The translations under genes were made by a program, and so were the position numbers. Below are positions 6,670-11,906 of a DNA stretch of 11,906 bases, piece after piece. Under the pieces are notes generated by a model. It made no database searches. It was not told where the DNA came from and was given only the letters and a program-made list of their open reading frames with translations. Where the stretch lies: positions 1 through 11,906 of the forward strand of contig JAJZSM010000013.1 of the NCBI GenBank assembly GCA_021849765.1. The letters are read 5' to 3'. Source of the DNA: Actinomycetes bacterium (lineage in GTDB: Bacteria; Actinomycetota; Acidimicrobiia; Acidimicrobiales; RAAP-2). The number at the start of each line of letters is the position of its first letter. The first letter of the stretch is position 1.

Positions 6670-8067
6670 TCATTTCATCAGCTCCCTGACGACCACTCGA
6701 TCGTCGAACTCCAGCACAGTGTCGCCGATGATCTGGGTCGTCTCGTGACCCTTCCCCGCGACGACCACGACGTCACCGGTGCGCGCCTCACTCAGTGCGC
6801 ACGAGATGGCTCGACGTCGGTCAATCTCGCGATGGACGTTCGAATCGTTCGCTACGCCCGCCATGATGGCATCAATGATGCCATCTGGATCCTCCGAGCG
6901 AGGATTATCCGAGGTCACGAAGACGATATCGGACAACTCAGCCGCCGTGGACCCCATCGCCGGTCGTTTTTCATGGTCTCGATCGCCCCCACACCCGAAC
7001 ACTGTGATGATGCGAGACGAGGGTGCGAGCGAACGCACATCACGCAGGAGGTGATCCAGCCCGTCGGGCGTGTGGGCGTAGTCCACGATCACGACGACGT
7101 CGTGACTGTGCACGATCTCGAAGCGACCTGGCACCGGACGCACGCCCGCGAGCGTCTCGACGACCTCGGCCTCATTGGCGCCCAGGGCGCTCATGATGGA
7201 CATCGCCATCATGGCGTTGGCGACGTTGTACTCCCCCACGAGGGGCGAACGAACGAGTTGTCCGCGCCAGAAGAACGTCGTGCCGATGAGCGACATGGTG
7301 ACGCTCGTCGCGTCCGCCATCGACGCGACGGTCGTGGCGATCGTCGACTCGTCTGCGAGCCGGGCCCCGTATGGGTCGTCGACCCAAATCACGGCCCGGC
7401 GCGCTCGTTCCGGCGTGAATAACTGTGCCTTGGCGCGATAGTACGCCTCCATCGTCCCGTGATAGTCGAGGTGATCGTGACTCAGGTTGGTGAACGCGAC
7501 CACCGCGAACTCGAGTCCATCGACTCGACCCTGGTCAAGTGCGTGACTCGACACCTCGAGGGCGAGGATCGACCTCGCGGCCGAATCCTCGAAGCCGCGC
7601 ACGATGGTGTCGATGCTCCGAAAGAGTTCGGGCCCGGCCGGCGTCGTTCGCAGGTTCGTCAACGTCCCGATGTTCGCACCGTTCCACCCCAGACCCTTCG
7701 CCAGTTGGGCCACGATTGTGGTCACGGTCGTCTTACCGTTGGTCCCCGTCACACCGACGAGCTCGACCTGGCGGTCCGGGTGACCGACGATCGCCGCACT
7801 TACGTGGGCCACCATCGCGCGCACCTGGGTTGGCGGGACGACAACGACCGGCACGCCGACGTCCATCGGCACCGTCGCCATGACGGCCACTGCACCGCGG
7901 GCGACGGCGTCGGCGGCGTAGCGCACACCGTCGTCGCGAGAGCCGGGAACGGCCAGGAAGAGGGTCCCTGGACCACACGCCCGCGAGTCAATCTCGACGC
8001 GATCGATCTCGACACTCGCTGTAACGATGTCCAAGGGAGCGTCGTCAAAGAGGTCGCCGAGTTGCAT
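6670..8067 (-). CDS. murE: UDP-MurNAc-L-Ala-D-Glu:meso-diaminopimelate ligase MurE
   Basis: MurE is the ATP-dependent cytoplasmic ligase that adds the third stem-peptide residue. The 465-residue protein has the N-terminal substrate region with DSRACGPGTLFLAVPG (27-42), the P-loop GVTGTNGKTT (105-114), EVSSHAL (171-177), NLSHDHLDYHG (194-204) and the likely carbamylated Lys213 in YRAKAQLF. The C-terminal domain has VDYAHTPDGL (328-337), SDNPRSEDP (386-394) and GKGHE (438-442). The DNPR motif is the known signature of meso-diaminopimelate selection, so the peptidoglycan is probably of the A1-gamma type. The start chosen is ATG at 8067-8065, overlapping the ftsI stop as TGATG; a GTG lies one codon earlier. 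The frame stays open far upstream over ftsI, but that part has no Mur similarity. It is a single-domain MurE, not a MurE-MurF fusion. Confidence 0.96.
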   Translation of the reverse strand: MQLGDLFDDAPLDIVTASVEIDRVEIDSRACGPGTLFLAVPGSRDDGVRYAADAVARGAVAVMATVPMDVGVPVVVVPPTQVRAMVAHVSAAIVGHPDRQVELVGVTGTNGKTTVTTIVAQLAKGLGWNGANIGTLTNLRTTPAGPELFRSIDTIVRGFEDSAARSILALEVSSHALDQGRVDGLEFAVVAFTNLSHDHLDYHGTMEAYYRAKAQLFTPERARRAVIWVDDPYGARLADESTIATTVASMADATSVTMSLIGTTFFWRGQLVRSPLVGEYNVANAMMAMSIMSALGANEAEVVETLAGVRPVPGRFEIVHSHDVVVIVDYAHTPDGLDHLLRDVRSLAPSSRIITVFGCGGDRDHEKRPAMGSTAAELSDIVFVTSDNPRSEDPDGIIDAIMAGVANDSNVHREIDRRRAISCALSEARTGDVVVVAGKGHETTQIIGDTVLEFDDRVVVRELMK

Positions 8068-9902
8068 CACGTGACGTCCGAGGCGATCGAGGCCAGTCCC
8101 TTGAGCGGCTTCACGGTGATTCCCGACGACGGAATCGCGTAGTGGTGCAGCGCGTAGGACATCACTTGTTGAAAGACCGGTGCCGCGGCGGTGCCTCCGT
8201 ACACGGTCGTCAACGGACGTTCGACCACCACGATCATCGAGAGTACCGGGTGGTCGGCCGGAGCGAATCCGACGAAGGTGGCGTCGAACTGACCCGATAA
8301 CAGCAGATCCTTGCCCGGGTACGGGATCGTCGCCGTACCCGTCTTGCCAGCGACCGGGTAGCCCGGAATGATCGCGTTGGTGCCGGTTCCCGCGAGAACC
8401 ACCTGTTCGAGCATCTTGGTCAACGTCGCTGACACCGCCGGGGTCACCACTTGTCGGGTCTTGCTCGGGGGCGCGGCTCGCACGGCACCATTGGCCAGGA
8501 CGTAGCCACGTACGAGCTTTGGTTCGACGAAGACGCCGCCGTTCGCGATGGCGTTGTAGGCGTCGAGCACTTGGATCGGTGGAACGGCGTCGACCTGTCC
8601 GATTGGCATCGCGGCCATGTCGCTCGCAAACCAATTATTCGCGTTCACGAGAAGTCCGGCCGTCTCGCCAGGGAAGTTCAGCGTAGTCAACTGACCGAAA
8701 CCCAAACGCTCGACCTGGCTGAGCAGACCCGCTTCACCGAGTCGATTGGTGATCTTGTAGGTACCGATATTGGAGGACTGCGCGAGGATCTGGGTGGCGG
8801 TGAGATGTTCGAGTCCGTGGTTTTCGGCGTCGTGGAAGAGCCGACCGCCGACAATGATGCTGTTAGGGATCGTGAAGACGGTCGTGGGCGTGATGATGCC
8901 CGCTTGTAGAGCGGCCGAGAACGTCACGGCCTTGAAGACCGAACCCGGCTCGTAGGCGTAACTGAACGCTAGGTCGTTGATCGTCTGCTCGATGCCCGGT
9001 ACCCCGACCGAAACTCCCCATGACGGGACCTTACCGAGGACCCCGGGCTTGGCGCGGACGTTGACCAGGGACGCATTGGCCAAGATCTCGCCGGTGTGAA
9101 CGTCCATCACCACGGCGGTGCCCGCTACGGCGTCCGTGGACGCCAGCGCGTGCGCGAGAGAGCGTTCGGTGACGAACTGCAGCGACGAGTCGATCGTCAG
9201 CTCGAGACCGACGCCCGGCTTGGCCTTCTTGATGACGGTCGTGTGAGTGCTGGGCAGGTTCACGCCCGACGCCGATACGAAAGCGCGCGTGATGCCGGTC
9301 TGGCCCGCCAAGAGCTTTTGGTATTCGTACTCCAGTCCGGCCGAACCAACCCCCGAAGCATTGACCCCACCAAGGAGGGCCGTCGCCTCGGCACCGTTGG
9401 GATACGAGCGAATCGAGGAGTTCTGCACGACGATACCGGGGAAGTTCATCGTCGCAAGTTGACGACCCATCGTCAAGTCGAGGTGATTGTTGATGACGAC
9501 GTAGCCGTGTCGCTCCGAGAGCAGCCGCGTCAACTGACTGACGGGCACGCCGACCATGGGTGACATCGCCCGCGCCTCGGTCATGGGATGGGCGATCTGG
9601 AAGTCGTCGGCGATGACGAGTGACGTCGGCCTCGAGACGGCCAAAATCTGCCCGTAGCGGTCGTAGATGCCAGCTCGCAGCGCCGTCGTGACCAGATCCT
9701 CGCGGACTTGCCCGACGGAGAGCCGAGCGTAGTGCGCATGATCGACGATCTGGATCATGAAGAGGCGCACCGCGAGCAACGCGAAGACCGCCATGAGCGA
9801 GAATCGAAGTAGTCGGATGCGACGCACCGAACGGCTGGTCCCGACCGACGATGCTGTCCTGCTACGGGGCCGCCGTGGAGGCGTCGCGGCTCGCGGGCTC
9901 AC
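8067..9902 (-). CDS. ftsI: Septal class B penicillin-binding protein (FtsI / PBP3, PbpB)
   Basis: FtsI is the division-specific D,D-transpeptidase that cross-links septal peptidoglycan made by FtsW. The 611-residue protein has a basic cytoplasmic N-terminus (1-30), one membrane anchor (about 31-53) and a non-catalytic pedestal domain starting with RAGIYDRYGQILAVS (76-90). The C-terminal transpeptidase domain has the three active-site motifs in order: SVFK (Ser321, Lys324), SSN (376-378) and KTG (520-522). There are no PASTA repeats after the transpeptidase domain. The start is GTG at 9902-9900, overlapping the ftsL stop as GTGA, and a ribosome reading through ftsL would restart there. Its position after ftsL and before murE is the standard one for the septal PBP. 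The elongation PBP2 (MrdA) is the main alternative and does not fit the context. Confidence 0.97.
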   Translation of the reverse strand: MSPRAATPPRRPRSRTASSVGTSRSVRRIRLLRFSLMAVFALLAVRLFMIQIVDHAHYARLSVGQVREDLVTTALRAGIYDRYGQILAVSRPTSLVIADDFQIAHPMTEARAMSPMVGVPVSQLTRLLSERHGYVVINNHLDLTMGRQLATMNFPGIVVQNSSIRSYPNGAEATALLGGVNASGVGSAGLEYEYQKLLAGQTGITRAFVSASGVNLPSTHTTVIKKAKPGVGLELTIDSSLQFVTERSLAHALASTDAVAGTAVVMDVHTGEILANASLVNVRAKPGVLGKVPSWGVSVGVPGIEQTINDLAFSYAYEPGSVFKAVTFSAALQAGIITPTTVFTIPNSIIVGGRLFHDAENHGLEHLTATQILAQSSNIGTYKITNRLGEAGLLSQVERLGFGQLTTLNFPGETAGLLVNANNWFASDMAAMPIGQVDAVPPIQVLDAYNAIANGGVFVEPKLVRGYVLANGAVRAAPPSKTRQVVTPAVSATLTKMLEQVVLAGTGTNAIIPGYPVAGKTGTATIPYPGKDLLLSGQFDATFVGFAPADHPVLSMIVVVERPLTTVYGGTAAAPVFQQVMSYALHHYAIPSSGITVKPLKGLASIASDVT

Positions 9903-10348
9903 CGACTCGACCTTGATGTGACCGGTGCGTACCCGTTGAACTGCGGTAACGGCAGCGGCCTCTCAAGCGACGTGGCGGGAACTTGCGTTACCGATGTGGG
10001 GTCAACGAGATGCAACGCGCCAGCTTTGGACGCGATCTGACTCGGTGCTGAGGCATTAGTCATGGACCCTACCTGCACGGCGTAGTTCGACTGCGCCTGC
10101 AAGAGCGCGCTCTGGAGTCGTTGGACTTCGACCTGACGGTTAGCGACCACCATGCTTCCACCGAGCGATACCACCAACGCCACACCCATAATGATGATCG
10201 ACCGAAGAGCCGGGGACGCATTCCGCCACCCAGTCCGTACTCGTGGCTCACGAGTCACCGTTGCGCGGTGCCCCGCGGCTCGAACGGTCGGCCGGCTCGG
10301 CGAACCGAGCCGTCGTTCGACGCGTCGGGGGAAAGTAATGACGCTCAT
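9899..10348 (-). CDS. ftsL: FtsL-like divisome membrane protein
   Basis: This small bitopic protein has the FtsL/DivIC plan: a basic N-terminal cytoplasmic part (about 1-47), one membrane helix (about 48-69, IIIMGVALVVSLGG) and a short extracytoplasmic heptad-like helix (RQVEVQRLQSALLQAQ, 71-86). Then comes the motif APSQIASKAGALHLVDP (101-117), which resembles the conserved C-terminal segment of FtsL. FtsL forms a complex with FtsQ and FtsB/DivIC that activates FtsW-FtsI. The start chosen is ATG at 10348-10346, overlapping the rsmH stop as ATGA, with a GGAAG Shine-Dalgarno-like stretch upstream; another ATG five codons earlier (10363) would lengthen the overlap. FtsL proteins are poorly conserved, so the name rests on architecture and on location between rsmH and ftsI. 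The tail past residue 120 is Pro/Ser-rich and probably flexible. Confidence 0.85.
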   Translation of the reverse strand: MSVITFPRRVERRLGSPSRPTVRAAGHRATVTREPRVRTGWRNASPALRSIIIMGVALVVSLGGSMVVANRQVEVQRLQSALLQAQSNYAVQVGSMTNASAPSQIASKAGALHLVDPTSVTQVPATSLERPLPLPQFNGYAPVTSRSSR

Positions 10349-11286
10349 CGCGCTAACTTCCATCCGACGCGTAGTCGAGCCGATCGCGCCCGGGGATTGG
10401 ACGCAATCTCATCGGGGCGGGCCAAGACGGCACTCGCCCGTAGGATCCGCGCGGACGGGACCGCTCCGCAGACGCACCCGAGTTCTGGTGGGCAGTGGCA
10501 GCCGCCCGTCGAAAGTTCGTGTAGGAACGACTTGACAGCGCGATCCTCGCCTGAGTGGTACGAGATCACTATCAACGCTCCGCCGGACGCGAGCGAGTCA
10601 AAAGCCGCCTGGAGGCCGTCGTCGAGCTGGCCCTGCTCATCGTTCACTGCAATCCGTAGTGCTTGGAACACCCTGGTCGCGACGTTGCCGCGACGTCGAG
10701 CTGGTATCGGTACCGCGCGCTCGACGAGGGCGACCAACTCGCCGGTCGTCGTTGGACGACCTTCTCGAATGGCGGTTGCGATCGCACGCGCGAATCGACC
10801 CTCACCGTTGACTCGCAACAGCTGGGCCAACTCTTCTTGCGAGATGCGCGCGATTAACTCGGCGGCGGTCTCGCCGGTCGTTGGGTCCATGCGCATATCG
10901 AGGGGAGCGTCAAAACGGAAGGAGAACCCCCTCGACGGGTCATCGAGTTGGTGTGACGAGACACCGAGGTCCATCAAGACCCCGACGACCAGTGAGGCGG
11001 CGAGGAAGTCGTCGTTGGCTCGGATCACGGCGGGCACGTCGGCGAACGACGCCGACACGATTCGTGAGCGGTCAGCGAACGGCGCGAGACGCGCCACCGC
11101 CGCTGCGCGGGCCTCGGGGTCTCGGTCGATGCCGAGAATCCTCACGCGCTCGATGGCCTCGAGTATCGCTGCGGCGTGCCCACCGCCACCCAACGTGGCG
11201 TCGATGATGACGCCGCCCGGCAGCCCACGGCATATCTCGACGATCTCCTCGACGAGGACCGGGCGGTGGTAGGACTCGTCAGACAT
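10345..11286 (-). CDS. rsmH: 16S rRNA (cytosine(1402)-N(4))-methyltransferase RsmH (MraW)
   Basis: RsmH is the SAM-dependent enzyme that N4-methylates C1402 in the decoding centre of 16S rRNA. From the start chosen here (ATG at 11286) the protein is 313 residues. It begins with the family opening YHRPVLVEEIVE (6-17), followed by the SAM-binding motif DATLGGGGHAAAIL (29-42), GIDRD (52-56), DLGVSSHQLDDPSRGFSF (106-123), VFQALRIAVNDE (206-217) and ISYHSGEDR (241-249). A Cys cluster (C263, C265, C271, C273) matches a short metal-site-like insert common in Gram-positive homologues. In-frame ATG 11382 would overlap the mraZ stop as ATGA and add 32 residues without recognisable conservation. I prefer 11286 because homology begins there, the length is typical and GTGAGG lies at good spacing. 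The longer form cannot be excluded. Confidence 0.95.
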   Translation of the reverse strand: MSDESYHRPVLVEEIVEICRGLPGGVIIDATLGGGGHAAAILEAIERVRILGIDRDPEARAAAVARLAPFADRSRIVSASFADVPAVIRANDDFLAASLVVGVLMDLGVSSHQLDDPSRGFSFRFDAPLDMRMDPTTGETAAELIARISQEELAQLLRVNGEGRFARAIATAIREGRPTTTGELVALVERAVPIPARRRGNVATRVFQALRIAVNDEQGQLDDGLQAAFDSLASGGALIVISYHSGEDRAVKSFLHELSTGGCHCPPELGCVCGAVPSARILRASAVLARPDEIASNPRARSARLRVGWKLAR

Positions 11287-11378
11287 CGTGGCCCTCACGA
11301 TGGTCTCGCGTCGTGGTCCCAGTGTCCCGTGAGAGCGTCGCACGTATCCCTCGCCCAGCGCGAACGCGGTTGCCATCG

Positions 11379-11798
11379 TCATTCGACACCGTCTTTGAAC
11401 ATCCGTTCTGCCGGACCGACGGCGGTCGCGTATCGTTGCGGGTCCCAGAGCTCCACGTGATCCAACGCTCCGACTATGAGCACCTCGTCGCGCAGCGCAC
11501 CGTATTCACGAATGACCGCAGGTAGCGCGAAACGGCCCTGACGGTCGAATTCGACGTCCGACGAGTTGGCGGCCCAGTACCGCGCCTGTTGACGATCCTG
11601 TGCACCCCCGCGACGGCTTTGGGCCAACCGCTCCTCCGTCTGTCGGGCGAACTCCCCGGGGGTCCACAGTGCGACACAACCCTCGGTATTGGGGCTGAGG
11701 TGGCCACCGCGCTCAAACTCGGAACGAAAGCGCGCGGGCAGGATGAGGCGGCCCTTGGCATCCAGCGAGTGCTGGAACTGACCAACGAACCCGAACAC
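11379..11798 (-). CDS. mraZ: Transcriptional regulator / division protein MraZ
   Basis: MraZ is an AbrB-like DNA-binding protein that forms ring oligomers and controls its own dcw operon through short direct repeats near the promoter. The 139-residue protein opens FGFVGQFQHSLDAKGRL and has the two tandem SpoVT/AbrB-type half-domains, each with a D-x-[KQ]-G-R signature: DAKGRLILPARFR (13-25) and DRQGRFALPAVIREYG (85-100). The length is close to the family norm. The start is GTG at 11798-11796, set by a strong AGGAGG six bases upstream. The stop overlaps the alternative rsmH ATG as ATGA. It is the first gene of the operon, and the repeats just upstream fit autoregulation. Confidence 0.96.
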   Translation of the reverse strand: MFGFVGQFQHSLDAKGRLILPARFRSEFERGGHLSPNTEGCVALWTPGEFARQTEERLAQSRRGGAQDRQQARYWAANSSDVEFDRQGRFALPAVIREYGALRDEVLIVGALDHVELWDPQRYATAVGPAERMFKDGVE

Positions 11799-11804
11799 CT
11801 CGAA

Positions 11805-11810
11805 CCTCCT
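11805..11810 (-). promoter_or_regulatory. Strong ribosome binding site of mraZ
   Basis: On the minus strand AGGAGG is followed by a six-base spacer (TTCGAG) and GTG. This is a perfect anti-Shine-Dalgarno match at good spacing. It fixes the GTG at 11798 as the mraZ start and is the strongest ribosome site I noticed in the window, as expected for the leading gene of a coupled operon. Confidence 0.85.
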
Positions 11811-11816
11811 CTAGGT

Positions 11817-11874
11817 CACCACTTGGCCCCACTTCGCGACACAATACACCACTTGACTCCTATTTGCACCACTT
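11817..11874 (-). promoter_or_regulatory. Array of MraZ-type operator boxes (AAGTGGTG direct repeats)
   Basis: Reading the minus strand, AAGTGGTG occurs at 11874-11867, 11854-11847 and 11824-11817, and AAGTGGGG at 11834-11827. All four lie in the same orientation. The spacings are 20, 20 and 10 bp, so every box sits on one 10-bp register; the empty registers at 11864-11857 and 11844-11837 hold only degenerate copies. Known MraZ sites are runs of G-rich boxes (TGGG-type in enterobacteria, AAAGTG-type in mycoplasmas) repeating every ten bases just upstream of mraZ, so the match in sequence, period and place is good. The boxes overlap the candidate core promoter, which would suit repression by MraZ, but the direction of regulation is inference. 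Confidence 0.82.
11841..11869 (-). promoter_or_regulatory. Candidate core promoter of the mraZ-led operon
   Basis: On the minus strand TATTGT (11846-11841) could serve as a -10 element, with a weak -35 candidate GTGCAA (11869-11864) at 17-bp spacing. One MraZ-like box fills the spacer and another overlaps the -35. The -10 is good and the -35 poor, so the exact promoter is uncertain; another promoter may lie beyond the window edge. A start about seven bases downstream of the -10 would give a leader of roughly 35 bases before the mraZ GTG. Confidence 0.4.
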
Positions 11875-11906
11875 TTCGACCGAACGCCCCCCCCTCCCGA
11901 CCCGAT

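Noticed and set aside
6670..8067. Possibility that murE is a MurE-MurF fusion explaining the missing murF
   Set aside because: The protein is 465 residues with a single P-loop and a single set of Mur-ligase domains, so no MurF part is present.
8068..8634. Upstream in-frame extension of murE over ftsI
   Set aside because: The added residues have no Mur-ligase similarity, while the ATG at 8067 gives a full-length MurE and a TGATG overlap.
10121..11272. Long plus-strand open frame (383 codons) opposite rsmH and ftsL
   Set aside because: It is rich in Ser/Arg/Ala with no domain, lies antisense to well-recognised genes, and such frames are expected opposite high-GC coding DNA.
11887..11894. Run of eight C on the plus strand at the window edge
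   Set aside because: A homopolymer alone has no clear function and the context beyond the edge is missing.

Overview
The window is a dcw (division and cell wall) cluster from a high-GC bacterium, read entirely on the minus strand from right to left. Eleven genes are recognisable: mraZ, rsmH (mraW), ftsL-like, ftsI (pbpB), murE, mraY, ftsW, murG, murC, murB and ftsQ. High GC, many GTG starts, a meso-diaminopimelate-type MurE, the order murC-murB-ftsQ and the absence of ftsA in the part seen suggest an actinomycete-like bacterium, perhaps a deep-branching lineage such as Acidimicrobiia. That placement is inference; Deinococcus/Chloroflexi-like groups also keep murC-murB-ftsQ together.

Layout. 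The right edge (11799-11906) is the control region: a strong Shine-Dalgarno sequence for mraZ and a set of AAGTGGTG repeats spaced by multiples of 10 bp, which look like MraZ operator boxes. Genes then follow almost without gaps. Stop and start codons overlap as ATGA, GTGA or TGATG at nearly every junction, and mraZ, ftsI, murC, murB and ftsQ begin with GTG. The left edge (1-88), just past the ftsQ stop, holds a plausible sigma70-type promoter pointing out of the window, toward where ftsZ would be expected.

How the genes work together. MurB, MurC and MurE build the UDP-MurNAc-peptide. MraY and MurG convert it to lipid I and lipid II. FtsW (SEDS glycosyltransferase) and FtsI (class B PBP) polymerise and cross-link it at the septum, with FtsL and FtsQ as divisome scaffold. 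MraZ is the likely operon regulator and RsmH methylates 16S rRNA.

The main oddity is an omission. The usual murF (between murE and mraY) and murD (between mraY and ftsW) are both absent, although every neighbouring gene is intact. The window is otherwise housekeeping; I see no RNA genes, CRISPR, mobile elements or novel multigene system. No stretch over 300 bases lacks a gene.
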